Source: Rothia nasimurium (GTDB taxonomy: Bacteria; Actinomycetota; Actinomycetes; Actinomycetales; Micrococcaceae). Taken from it: a stretch of 64,000 nt of DNA. The stretch spans positions 62,001-126,000 of the forward strand of contig NZ_CAKMSR010000007.1 in NCBI RefSeq assembly GCF_928381705.1. Direction: 5' to 3'. Shown one piece after another: positions 53,630-61,797 of this stretch. The notes under the pieces are model-generated. The model was not told the origin of the DNA. It saw only the letters and a program-made list of their open reading frames with translations, and searched no databases. Positions within the stretch are counted from its first letter, which is position 1, and each line of letters starts with the position of its first letter. Both the position numbers and the translations under genes were made by a program.

Positions 53630-53705
53630 CGGGGGCATCTTTTGCAGGAGAGTTCGCCCTCTGCATAGCGAGTATGGTAAGTACTAGCCCCAAGCAGGAA
53701 CCTGT

Positions 53706-54185
53706 TTAATCTTCACCTAGCTGAGCGTCGAGACGTTCGCGATCTCTCTGACGTTGATGAGCAGAAATTTTGTTTGCTAGGACTAAAGACACCACTATTC
53801 CAATAACGCCTCCAACTAGTAGCCCGCGAGAAAAGTCATGGTCCACGACGTCTAAGGTATTCCAGTAAATACCACCCACGACCATGACCGATACGATAAC
53901 TGTCAGAAGCTTCCATAAAGAGTGCTGTGTCGGACGGGGGGATGGCACACGTTTACGCAACCATGAATCTCTCACCGCCATAGCGAAAATTAGTACCCCC
54001 ATGGGCATTACTGCCCACATCGAATACATCTCAGGCAATACCCAAGCTAGGACAGCAGACGCTATAAACATCAGGTTCATAGTCCAGACGTAAGAAATCG
54101 CAGTTGCCCTGTACAACACCTCACGTTCATATTCATCATCCACTGACTCGTCGTAGTCGTTCAAAATTTTTTCGTTAAAACTCAT
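53706..54185 (-). CDS. Small membrane protein paired with an XRE regulator
   Basis: 159 residues with four hydrophobic segments (~33-50, 57-70, 92-110, 123-140), an acidic N-terminus and a charged C-terminus. No family recognised with certainty. The ATG overlaps the stop of the XRE gene by 4 bp. Short XRE regulator plus multi-pass membrane protein pairs are widespread in Gram-positive bacteria and of mostly unknown function. Confidence 0.7.
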   Translation of the reverse strand: MSFNEKILNDYDESVDDEYEREVLYRATAISYVWTMNLMFIASAVLAWVLPEMYSMWAVMPMGVLIFAMAVRDSWLRKRVPSPRPTQHSLWKLLTVIVSVMVVGGIYWNTLDVVDHDFSRGLLVGGVIGIVVSLVLANKISAHQRQRDRERLDAQLGED

Positions 54186-54400
54186 GAATCCTCCATTTCA
54201 GGGTCAAAGACCTCTTCTACTGTCCTCCCCAAAACCCGGCAAATTGCCAAGGCAAGATGCACCGATGGGGAGTAGTTACCCTTCTCAATATTTGCGATTG
54301 TTTGCCTTGAAACACCGACACGGGTCGCAAGGTCCCCCTGCGAGATTTCTTGCCATCGCCTAAATTTCCGAACCATATTGGTTGCGGCTTCTGTTGTCAT
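54182..54400 (-). CDS. XRE-family (Cro/CI) HTH regulator
   Basis: 72 residues, almost all one HTH_3 domain: REISQGDLATRVG-like helix 1-2 region, then VSRQTIANIEKGNYSPS and a C-terminal TVEEVFDPE, typical of stand-alone regulators of this type. The ATG at 54400 has GGAG eight bases upstream and is preferred to the TTG at 54421. Probably autoregulated through the inverted repeat at 54433-54450. Confidence 0.88.
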   Translation of the reverse strand: MTTEAATNMVRKFRRWQEISQGDLATRVGVSRQTIANIEKGNYSPSVHLALAICRVLGRTVEEVFDPEMEDS

Positions 54401-54432
54401 ATGTGAACTCCAACGTGTCAACCTCCATTAAG

Positions 54433-54450
54433 TGTAAACTATTTTTTACA
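54433..54450. promoter_or_regulatory. Inverted repeat TGTAAA-N6-TTTACA upstream of the XRE gene
   Basis: Perfect 6-bp arms 54433-54438 and 54445-54450, about 35 bp upstream of the XRE start and in the divergent gap. A likely autoregulatory operator; inferred. Confidence 0.5.
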
Positions 54451-54588
54451 TTAAGGAATGAAAAATTATCATTCGGCAAAGAAAATTTCACTTCTGCTTG
54501 TAGACATCGCTCATAACTTAATTGCTGACAAGGTACGCCTGCTCTGCCTAGGATGAAGTTGAGAAGTAAGTACACATTGGGAGAGAAC

Positions 54589-54909
54589 ATGATTTTCATT
54601 GTTGTGAAGTACCAGGTTAAGGACGGCGACCGCGAGGGCTTTTTGGCCGCTACCCGCGAGTTCACCGAGGCTACCCGCGCTGAGCCGGGCAATAAGTGGT
54701 TTGAGTGGTCGCTGAGCGTTGAGGACCCCAACGAGGTTGTTCTGGTTGAGGCTTTTGAGGACGACGCCGCGGCAGATCACGTGGAGTCAGACCACTTTGC
54801 CAAGGGGCTGGAGGCCATGAAGCCTTGGCTGACCGAAACTCCCAAGATTATTTCTCGCACGATCGACGGCAATGACTGGGATGAAATGGGAGAGCTGAAA
54901 ATTTCGTAG
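54589..54909 (+). CDS. Antibiotic-biosynthesis-monooxygenase-like (ABM/YgiN) protein
   Basis: 106 residues from the ATG at 54589 (GGGAGAG upstream). One dimeric alpha-beta barrel domain: IFIVVKYQVKDGDREGFLA, NKWFEWSLSVEDPNEVVLVE and a late HVESDHFAKGLEAM, matching quinol monooxygenase-like proteins. The family oxidises quinones or protects against electrophiles. Substrate not visible. Monocistronic. Confidence 0.8.
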   Translation: MIFIVVKYQVKDGDREGFLAATREFTEATRAEPGNKWFEWSLSVEDPNEVVLVEAFEDDAAADHVESDHFAKGLEAMKPWLTETPKIISRTIDGNDWDEMGELKIS

Positions 54910-54923
54910 CTTGCTCCGCACCC

Positions 54924-54968
54924 GGACGCCGGTGGGCAGTTCACTGCCTACTGGCGTCCTTGTTTTTG
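54924..54968 (+). terminator. Terminator after the ABM-like gene
   Basis: 16-bp arms beginning GGACGCC (54924) and ending GGCGTCC (54959), two G-T wobbles, loop TTCA, then TTGTTTTT. Confidence 0.82.
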
Positions 54969-55077
54969 CCCCTGGTGTGTAGCCGGGGTAGGGTTATCTC
55001 TTGACCGATTGACTAGAATGGGTGTGGAGGTCGCCGTGGGGCGTCCTGATTTTTACTGCCTACGACCGGGGAGCCAC

Positions 55078-55899
55078 ATGACTTTGCCGAATGCCGCCCA
55101 GGCCCACCACGATGAGCATCTTGATGCTGACCATACGTCGGTTTCGCTTGCTGTTTCTACCGTGATTTTGGCTCTGCGGCGCAAGGAGGGCGAGTCTCAT
55201 CATTCGCTGTGGCTGCCTCTGGTGCGCCGTCTGCGTGAACCCTATAAGGGTCAGTGGGCCCTGCCGGGTGGCCCCTTGCAGCCCGATATGTCTCTTGAAG
55301 AAGCGGCTGGTTACACCCTTCAGCGGGCGACCGGCCTGGTGCCGGGTTATCTTGAGCAGCTCTATGCTTTTGGCGACGTGCACCGCACTCCGGACTACAA
55401 GATTATGCGCGAGGGCGGTTCCTTGCCGGTTCCTGCTGAGGAAGATCGGCATGAGCGTGTGGTGTCGGTGATTTACTGGGCGTCTATCCCTCAGACCGAG
55501 GTCAACCGCACCCGGGTTCACGAGAATATCCGTTGGTTCCCCATCGACGAGCTGCCCATCCTGGCTTTCGACCATAACGAGATTGTTGAGTACGCCCTCT
55601 ACCGCCTGCAGAATAAGGTGGAGTACTCCCGTATTGCCCATTCTTTCTTGGGCGAGGAGTTTACTCTGGCTCAGCTGCGTGAGGTTTATGAGGCGATTTT
55701 GGGTCGTGCTCTTGACCCTGCAAATTTCCGCCGCCAGATTGCGGCCTCTAAGTCTATTATTGATACGGGTAAGCGTGTTGAGGGTACCCGCCACCGCCCG
55801 CCGCGTCTTTACCGTTACAATCACTCGCGTGCCTTCGCGGATCAGGGCCCTCTGGGCATGTACCGTGAGGCCGCCTATAACGCCGAACAGGGGAAGTAA
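55078..55899 (+). CDS. nrtR: NrtR-type transcriptional regulator (Nudix-like sensor plus winged helix)
   Basis: 273 residues from the ATG at 55078 (GGGGAG upstream). Residues ~20-165 are Nudix-like, and ~175-270 match the NrtR winged helix with FTLAQLREVYEAILGRALD and FRRQI. The Nudix box is degraded: the REUxEE core is replaced by TLQRAT after GGPLQPDMSLEEA, so hydrolysis is not expected. NrtR proteins repress NAD biosynthesis or salvage genes and sense ADP-ribose; no NAD gene is adjacent, so targets lie outside the window. Confidence 0.88.
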   Translation: MTLPNAAQAHHDEHLDADHTSVSLAVSTVILALRRKEGESHHSLWLPLVRRLREPYKGQWALPGGPLQPDMSLEEAAGYTLQRATGLVPGYLEQLYAFGDVHRTPDYKIMREGGSLPVPAEEDRHERVVSVIYWASIPQTEVNRTRVHENIRWFPIDELPILAFDHNEIVEYALYRLQNKVEYSRIAHSFLGEEFTLAQLREVYEAILGRALDPANFRRQIAASKSIIDTGKRVEGTRHRPPRLYRYNHSRAFADQGPLGMYREAAYNAEQGK

Positions 55900-55903
55900 A
55901 TTT

Positions 55904-56758
55904 ATGAAGCGCCTAGTGCCCTTAGCAGTAGTCACCATTCTTGCTCTCAGCGCATGTGGCACCTCTGTAGAGACAGCCCCTGAAGCTGCACCCACTATCA
56001 CTTATACCGATGGGATGACAGCTACGGTAGTGACAGTTGAATCAGCTAATACATTTACCGCGAGTATCGATGGAGTGGAAAAAGAAGTTCGTCTTCTTAA
56101 TGTCGCAGCCCCTACTAGCAGTGGGATTGCTCTCTCAAGTACCTGTTTAGTGGATGAGTCCAAAGCTCTGCTTGCCGAGAAACTGCCTGAGGGTAGCCAG
56201 GTAACTCTAAATTTTGATGAGTCTCAGCGCGGGGCAACCGGCTACGTTGAGGCCGCCGTGTATGCAGGAGATGCCTTTATCAATCGTGATATGGCGCGGG
56301 CTGGCATGGTTGCTACCACCTTTACTAGCAATGCAGATGAGTTCTACGGAGAGATTTCTCAGGCTCAGCAGGATGCCGCCAATGAGGGTCTTGGTCTTTA
56401 TTCCAAGGACATCGAATGTACCATTCCTGCTCAAATCCAGGCACAAAAGATAGCTGTAGAGGACGCTAAAAGCTGGGAAGTAGACACATCAGCCGAAGCT
56501 CCACTAGAGCAAAAGCAACGTGAAAACGAACGCCAGGCTATCTACCGTGACGCCTCTGCGGTGTACAAGGACTTAGAAGAACAGACTAAAGCTCCCGCTC
56601 AGTGGGTAGGGTCAATCGTGACCCTAGACGCCGTTACAGCACAGCTAAATGAACTCCGCTCACTTCTGGGCGATGACTTCTACCCTGAGAACGGCACCAG
56701 CGTGAACCAGCAGAAGAAGGCTGAGGCTGAGGCCACCCCGGTGCGCCCGGGTTCCTAA
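55904..56758 (+). CDS. SNase-fold lipoprotein, probably non-catalytic (copy 1)
   Basis: 284 residues from the ATG at 55904 (GGGGAAG upstream, 4 bp after the nrtR stop). Lipobox LSAC (C18). Residues ~32-165 follow the staphylococcal nuclease fold: an ATVVTVESANTFTA first strand, VRLLNVAAPTSSG, and a late DAFINRDMARAGMV. The Asp of DGDT, the active-site Glu after P and the YGR Arg are absent, so nuclease activity is unlikely. The C-terminal ~110 residues are a charged helical region. Convergent with a second such gene. Confidence 0.75.
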   Translation: MKRLVPLAVVTILALSACGTSVETAPEAAPTITYTDGMTATVVTVESANTFTASIDGVEKEVRLLNVAAPTSSGIALSSTCLVDESKALLAEKLPEGSQVTLNFDESQRGATGYVEAAVYAGDAFINRDMARAGMVATTFTSNADEFYGEISQAQQDAANEGLGLYSKDIECTIPAQIQAQKIAVEDAKSWEVDTSAEAPLEQKQRENERQAIYRDASAVYKDLEEQTKAPAQWVGSIVTLDAVTAQLNELRSLLGDDFYPENGTSVNQQKKAEAEATPVRPGS

Positions 56759-56769
56759 AAGGGCTGAGC

Positions 56770-57915
56770 TCAGCGGACGCCGCCCCTCGTTCCCCTGCCT
56801 CTGGGCAGGCGGGTGAGGGGCGGCGTCCTTTTAATCCACTGTGGTAGATGGGCTAGGGGGCTGAGGTAAGAGCTCTCTGTGGGGTTTGCGGGGTCTTCAG
56901 GGTGGGGTGTATCGCCCGGGTGGGTGGTATCTGGGTTAACGGAGGTAGGTTCGGGGGCAGGGGGCTGTTCTGGGGCTGGAACTTCTTCCGGAGCCGGAGC
57001 TTGATCTGAGGCAGGAGGTGCGTCAGGAGCCGGCAACTGGGCGACCTCACCTGTGGGGTGGTTCTTGCCGTCCTTCTCTGCTTTTTCGTTTTCTAGTCTT
57101 TCTCGTTCAGCTTCTTCGGCTAGGTTGTAGACGATGCGTTTGCTGTCGCGAGCCCGCAGGAAGGTGTCACGCAGGGTTTTGACGGATTGGGTTTGGGCAA
57201 TGGCTGAGAGCAGGGGCAGGTCGCTGGCAGTTTCGTACTCTTCGAGGCGGCGGGTGAGAGAATCTGCGGCTTCTAGGGGCTCTTTGAGACCTATTCCTTG
57301 GGCGTTATTTACACTGGTGAGAGTAGAATTTAACTGGGACGGGAGTGCGCACTCAACGCTTCGACTGTAGATACCTGCCTGTTGCTGATCAGCCTCGTCT
57401 TGGGCTGCGCTGATAGTTTCATAGAGGGTGGAGCTACCCTCGGTAACGGCTACGCCGAAGCCTGCTCTGGCCATCTCAGCGTTAAGTAGTCGCCCATCGG
57501 GCAGGGTGACTCCCGCCGTAACCTTAACGGTGGGGCTGGCGGAGGGCTCTGGCTGGCTGGTTTCCCCCGCCCCTAGGGCCTCATCGTAAGTAAGGGTGAC
57601 GGGTGAGCCGACAGGTAGAAGCTTGGTCAGGTACTCGGTGGCCTCTGTGGACAGGCAGCGCATATCCTCATTATCGTGCTTGGCCTGCGGGGTAACCAGG
57701 TTCAGCAGGTTAACGGTGATAGTAGTGCCGTCCCTTTCCAGGCTGAGGGTGTCGGCATCGATGACGTGTACAACACAAGCTACGGAGGTGCTGTCTGTAG
57801 CGCTGGGGGTGGCGGTGCTGGCAGGTTCAGCAGCATTGCCAAAGAGGCCGCAAGCGGTGAGAGTGAACATGCCGACCGTGAGAGTGGCGGGTGCAAAAAT
57901 GCGAGCAGGGCGCAT
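56770..57915 (-). CDS. SNase-fold lipoprotein with Pro-rich tail, probably non-catalytic (copy 2)
   Basis: 381 residues. Lipobox LTAC (C22). SNase-like region ~45-195: VVHVIDADTLSLERDG, VNLLNLVTPQ, LLNAEMARAGFGVAV; the strand Arg is Asn and the Glu is Gln, so it is probably not a nuclease. A helical segment (~215-300) with RERLENEKAEKDG follows, then a Pro/Ala/Glu tail. The frame continues through the shared terminator, which encodes the last ~20 residues. Pairs with the convergent homologue at 55904. Confidence 0.75.
   Translation of the reverse strand: MRPARIFAPATLTVGMFTLTACGLFGNAAEPASTATPSATDSTSVACVVHVIDADTLSLERDGTTITVNLLNLVTPQAKHDNEDMRCLSTEATEYLTKLLPVGSPVTLTYDEALGAGETSQPEPSASPTVKVTAGVTLPDGRLLNAEMARAGFGVAVTEGSSTLYETISAAQDEADQQQAGIYSRSVECALPSQLNSTLTSVNNAQGIGLKEPLEAADSLTRRLEEYETASDLPLLSAIAQTQSVKTLRDTFLRARDSKRIVYNLAEEAERERLENEKAEKDGKNHPTGEVAQLPAPDAPPASDQAPAPEEVPAPEQPPAPEPTSVNPDTTHPGDTPHPEDPANPTESSYLSPLAHLPQWIKRTPPLTRLPRGRGTRGGVR
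56775..56832. terminator. Bidirectional terminator between the two SNase-fold genes
   Basis: 14-bp perfect outer arms 56775-56788 and 56815-56828 (GGACGCCGCCCCTC) with an inner CCTGCC/GGCAGG stem, then four Ts. It lies inside the 3' end of the minus-strand gene. Confidence 0.82.
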
Positions 57916-57997
57916 GGATCTACTCCTTTGTGTTGCTCACCATACTAGGTGTCCCAGTGGCTGACTTGCCAGTATTACAGCCCCAGGTTGTGCCCTT

Positions 57998-58052
57998 AAA
58001 AGCCGGGTGCCGGCGTCCGCTCTGCTGAGAAGGACGCCGGCACCCGGCTTTT
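57998..58052. terminator. Terminator after sodA
   Basis: 21-bp perfect arms 57998-58018 and 58032-58052, 13-base loop, A/T runs at both ends. It can act in both directions. Confidence 0.88.
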
Positions 58053-58077
58053 CACCTGCACACGGGGTGCGAGGGTT

Positions 58078-58710
58078 TTAGGCCTCGGGAATGATGAGAC
58101 CCTTGGTCTGGGAGACAGCGCGGTCAAAGCGGGCTGCGACGTCTTCCCAGTTGACGATGTTCCAGAAGGCCTTGACGTAGTCAGCCTTGACGTTCTGGTA
58201 GTCCAGGTAGAAGGCGTGCTCCCACATATCCAGCTGCAGCACGGGGATCAGGGCGACGGAGATGTTGCCCTGCTGGTCGTAGAGCTGCTCGATGACGAGG
58301 CGCTTACCGACGGTGTCCCAAGCCAGGATGGCCCAGCCGGAGCCCTGGATGGTGAGGGCTACGTTTTCGAAGTGGGCGCGGAAGCCGTCAAAGGAGCCGA
58401 AGTCGTTGTCGATTGCTGCTGCCAGCTCGCCGACGGGCTTGTCGCCACCCTCGGGTGAGAGGTTCTTCCAGAAGATGGAGTGGTTGGTGTGGCCGCCCAG
58501 GTTGAAGGCTAGGTCCTTGGAGAGCTTGCCGATGTTGGCGAAGTCGCCCTTTTCGCGGGCTTCTTCCATCTTTTCCAGGGCGGTGTTGGCGCCGCCAACG
58601 TAGGTGGCGTGGTGCTTGGAGTGGTGCAGCTCCATGATGCGGGCTGAAATGTGGGGCTCGAGGGCTGCGTAGTCGTAGTCGAGTTCAGGCAGAACGTACT
58701 TTTCTGACAT
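58078..58710 (-). CDS. sodA: Superoxide dismutase, Mn/Fe family
   Basis: 210 residues from the ATG at 58710, six bases after AAAGGA; an ATG two codons earlier abuts that site. It converts superoxide to peroxide and oxygen in the cytoplasm. Metal ligands: His in [12 protein letters not shown], His in [10 protein letters not shown], and Asp/His in [12 protein letters not shown]. The QGSGW segment with Gln is usually linked to manganese or cambialistic enzymes. Monocistronic. Confidence 0.97.
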   Translation of the reverse strand: MSEKYVLPELDYDYAALEPHISARIMELHHSKHHATYVGGANTALEKMEEAREKGDFANIGKLSKDLAFNLGGHTNHSIFWKNLSPEGGDKPVGELAAAIDNDFGSFDGFRAHFENVALTIQGSGWAILAWDTVGKRLVIEQLYDQQGNISVALIPVLQLDMWEHAFYLDYQNVKADYVKAFWNIVNWEDVAARFDRAVSQTKGLIIPEA

Positions 58711-58716
58711 GGTCAT

Positions 58717-59330
58717 TCCTTTCGTTGAAGGCCCTTCTTTGGGTCTTTCTGGGTTTAACTCTACACACTGGGGAGCACGGGGTCACGAGAGGTTACTTGA
58801 TAAGTCCCCTTGTTTAGCCCTGGGCAAAACGGCTGAAAGGGGGCAGGCGGACGCCCGGGGTAGGTTCTCCACAGTTTTCCACTTAAGAGCGGGGAAAGTT
58901 ATCCACAGGTGGGGATAAAACTGGGGATATTCGAATTACACGGCTGGGAGTTTCGAAGATGTTCGAGAAAATAGTGCAGAGGATAGGGCAAGCAGGGGCG
59001 TAGCCTTTCGAAAATACACCGGTGTTGTTCGAAAATCACACCGGTGTCACTTATCCACGGGTGTGGATAAGCACTGTGGAAAACATACTTTTTAGGCACT
59101 TCAACTCGGTGATGAGCGCACTTTTGAGCGTTTTTACCCACAGGGCTGGCGGTTTTTCCACCTTTTAAGTGGATATTGTTCACAGACTTATCCACAGGTG
59201 GGGATAAAAGGTGCCCCGGCCGCCTAAACAGGCTGACCGGGGCACCTTTTTATAGATAATCCAGATTTAAAGCTGTGGATAAGAACTGTGCATAGACATA
59301 GCGGGAACCACCACCAGAGGTTTAAATCGC
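58717..59330. other. DnaA-box cluster and repeat-rich intergenic region
   Basis: 614 bp without a gene. Perfect TTATCCACA occurs at 58899-58907 and 59188-59196 (+) and at 59062-59070 and 59274-59282 (-). One-mismatch boxes lie at 58865, 59051, 59075 (-), 59134, 59176 and 59287 (-). A 22-bp sequence at 58899-58920 recurs exactly at 59188-59209. Two copies of TTCGAAAAT followed by palindrome ACACCGGTGT lie at 59007-59025 and 59028-59047. AT-rich DNA lies near 59250-59270. No dnaA or dnaN is adjacent. Confidence 0.75.
59206..59250 (-). terminator. Terminator after the MarR gene
   Basis: 14-bp perfect arms 59206-59219 and 59237-59250 (AAAAGGTGCCCCGG) with an inner GCC/GGC stem. It lies 80 bp beyond the MarR stop, inside the DnaA-box region. 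Confidence 0.75.
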
Positions 59331-59849
59331 CTAGTCGAGAGAGGCTACATTCGAGACGTTAATGACCGTGCTGGGCTTGTCCCCCAGGACTGATTCACCG
59401 ATTTTGGCGAGGGACTTCACCTGGCGGGCATTAAGCTGATCAAAGATAATGCGGCGAACAGCCTCGACGTGGCCGGGGGCAGCCTCCTGCACCTTAGCCA
59501 GACCACCGGGCAGCAGGTGGCAGATGGAGACACGGCGGTCTTTTTCCCAGGTGCTGCGCTCAACAAAGTTATCTTTCTCCAGGCGGGTTACCACCCGTGA
59601 CAGTCGAGGCAGCAGGGTGTTGGTCTGCCGAGCCAGGTCGGTCATGGTGAGTTTGTGCTGGGGAGATTCTGAGAGCATAGCGAGCACCATGTACTCAACG
59701 AAGCTGAGGCCCGAATCCTTCTGCAACTGGCTTTCAAGTTGGCCGGGCAGGTTAAACATGATGGAGGAGATAAAGAGCCAGCCTTCGCGCTCTTCTTCGT
59801 TCAGCCATCGGGTGCTCTGGTTAGCAGCTGCAGGGGTTTCTTCGCTCAT
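59331..59849 (-). CDS. MarR-family transcriptional regulator
   Basis: 172 residues from the ATG at 59849 (AGAGGAACC upstream). The winged helix spans ~45-125: LSFVEYMVLAMLSESP, LTMTDLARQTNTLLPRLSRVV, then the wing EKDRRVSICHLLPGG. It forms a dimer through the terminal helices. It diverges from nhaA; targets are unknown. Confidence 0.9.
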   Translation of the reverse strand: MSEETPAAANQSTRWLNEEEREGWLFISSIMFNLPGQLESQLQKDSGLSFVEYMVLAMLSESPQHKLTMTDLARQTNTLLPRLSRVVTRLEKDNFVERSTWEKDRRVSICHLLPGGLAKVQEAAPGHVEAVRRIIFDQLNARQVKSLAKIGESVLGDKPSTVINVSNVASLD

Positions 59850-60215
59850 GGTTCCTCTGGTCGGTACTGTAGGCAAAAGTGGGGTTGTCTATACCTAGTC
59901 TAAGTTTCATTCAAAACAGTTTCTGCTCCTGGTGCACCCGTGTTGATGCCTTTTGCAAAAAATATCGGTTATTTAGGGCTAGTTTTTCCTTCCGCTCTTC
60001 AGCAAGGTCCCCTCAAGCCAGCCCCTTGCTAGTATGACTCGCGCCCAAAACCTACACCCACTCCCTTAATTCCTCACCAGGCCTTCATTTGATAAGCTAG
60101 ATTACTAAGGTGTGCCGGGAAGACTGGTCGGCCCGCCCAACTCACCACCGCTCTACCGAAGATAGATGCCCCGGCGCCGCAACCGTCCGCCCCAACATCG
60201 CTTCAGGAGACTCCT
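59850..60215. other. 366-bp divergent promoter region
   Basis: Between the MarR gene and nhaA. Possible -10-like AT-rich stretches (around 60090-60110) but no operator palindrome I can support. Confidence 0.35.
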
Positions 60216-61610
60216 GTGAGTAGGCGGTTTATCGTTACCCATCGACCCCAAAGAGCGTTTATGTCATCTGAAAATACCGTCCTGTCGCGCGGCTCCTATA
60301 AGGAATCCCAGCGCATTTCAGAGATCCTATCCAAGGAATCCACCGGCGGCATCATCCTGCTGGTTGCTACCGTCCTCGCCCTCATTTTTGCTAACTCAGC
60401 CGCCGCCGAGCACTACTTCGGCCTGCGCGATACCTACCTGGGCGCTGATTTCTGGGGCCTACACCTTAAACTTTCTATCGGTCACTGGGCTGCCGACGGT
60501 CTGCTGGCGGTTTTCTTCTTCCTGGTCGGCCTTGAACTCAAAAAGGAATTTGTCGAGGGCGACTTGCGCAACCCCGGCAAGGCCCTCGTTCCTATCGTGG
60601 CAGCAGCCGGTGGTGTTGCCCTGCCCGCCATCATCTACGTACTGGTTAACCTCAACAGCAGTTCTGAGGCGCTGGGGGGCTGGGCTATTCCCGCAGCAAC
60701 CGACATCGCTTTCGCGGTGGCCGTCCTCGCTGTTATCGGCTCCCACCTACCGTCAGCCCTGCGCACCTTCCTGCTGACCCTGGCTGTGGTCGATGACCTG
60801 ATCGCCATCACCATCATCGCCCTCTTCTACACCTCAGACCTGAAGATCGGTTTCCTTGCCCTCTCGATCATTCCCATTGCCCTCTACGCCCTGGTAGCGC
60901 GCAAGGGCGAGAAGCTCTTCCACCTCTCCCCCGCCGCGTCCTGGTTCATCCTGCTGCCCATCGGTTTTGTGGTCTGGGTACTCTTCCTCAATTCCGGTAT
61001 TCACGCCACCATCGCGGGCGTCATTCTGGCCTTCATGATTCCCGTGCGCAAGAACAAGCGCACCGAAGCAGCGGACGCCCACCACGGCCTGGCCGAGGTC
61101 ATGGAGCACCGCGTGCGCCCCTTCTCCGCAGGTTTCTGCGTCCCCGTCTTCGCCTTCTTCTCAGCGGGCGTCGCTATCGGCGGCTTCCAGGGCTTCATTG
61201 ACGCGGTCACCGAGCCTATTGCTTACGGCATCATTCTGGCCCTGATTTTCGGCAAGATGATTGGTATTACTGCTTCCACCTGGCTGGTCACCCGCCTGCG
61301 CCGCGCCAACCTGGACCCCGATATCGCCTGGATTGACGTGATTGGTGTGGCCACCCTGGCCGGTATCGGCTTCACCGTCTCCCTGCTGATTGCCGAGCTC
61401 TCCTTCGGTCTGGGCTCCGACTACAACGACGCCGCTAAGGTCGCGATTCTGACCGCCTCGGTCACCGCCGCCCTGCTCGGTGCCATCATCCTGTCGATCC
61501 GCAACAAGCACTACAAGCAGGTTGCGCTCAAGGAGACTGTGGATGAAAACCAGGACGGCATCCCCGACGTCTTCACCGACAACACGGACGCACCCCGCCC
61601 CGGCGCCTAA
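60216..61610 (+). CDS. nhaA: Na+/H+ antiporter NhaA (copy 1)
   Basis: 464 residues from a GTG with CAGGAGA five bases upstream; an ATG at 60261 is possible. Twelve-helix NhaA fold: LEKKEFVEGDL-type loop, the GWAIPAATDIAFA stretch and LAVVDDLIAI with the two ion-binding aspartates (DD), and a late GIGFTVSLLIAEL. It exports Na+ for protons at alkaline pH. The C-terminal DGIPDVFTDNTDAPRPGA tail is shared with copy 2. Confidence 0.95.
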   Translation: MSRRFIVTHRPQRAFMSSENTVLSRGSYKESQRISEILSKESTGGIILLVATVLALIFANSAAAEHYFGLRDTYLGADFWGLHLKLSIGHWAADGLLAVFFFLVGLELKKEFVEGDLRNPGKALVPIVAAAGGVALPAIIYVLVNLNSSSEALGGWAIPAATDIAFAVAVLAVIGSHLPSALRTFLLTLAVVDDLIAITIIALFYTSDLKIGFLALSIIPIALYALVARKGEKLFHLSPAASWFILLPIGFVVWVLFLNSGIHATIAGVILAFMIPVRKNKRTEAADAHHGLAEVMEHRVRPFSAGFCVPVFAFFSAGVAIGGFQGFIDAVTEPIAYGIILALIFGKMIGITASTWLVTRLRRANLDPDIAWIDVIGVATLAGIGFTVSLLIAELSFGLGSDYNDAAKVAILTASVTAALLGAIILSIRNKHYKQVALKETVDENQDGIPDVFTDNTDAPRPGA

Positions 61611-61650
61611 CGTCCACTTCCCCGCTACCTCAAGGGGACCTTATTTCCTC

Positions 61651-61680
61651 AAAGGGACCGCATAGTATGCGGCCCCTTTT
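61651..61680 (+). terminator. Probable terminator after nhaA copy 1
   Basis: AAAGGGaCCGCAT (61651-61663) pairs with ATGCGGcCCCTTT (61667-61679), one mismatch, then TTTT overlap. Confidence 0.6.
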
Positions 61681-61797
61681 GGGTTGTGCGGTCCCCTTGT
61701 GTGCGGGGCAGGTGCGCGGAGGCTTTTCAAACGGGGCGGACGCCGGGGTGCAGTTCTGCATCTCAGATTCCGGCATTAGCTGGGCTAAAGGAGCATA

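Noticed and set aside
58717-59330. Chromosomal oriC proper
   Set aside because: DnaA boxes fit, but dnaA, dnaN, rpmH and gyrB are absent. I report a DnaA-box cluster and do not claim the origin.
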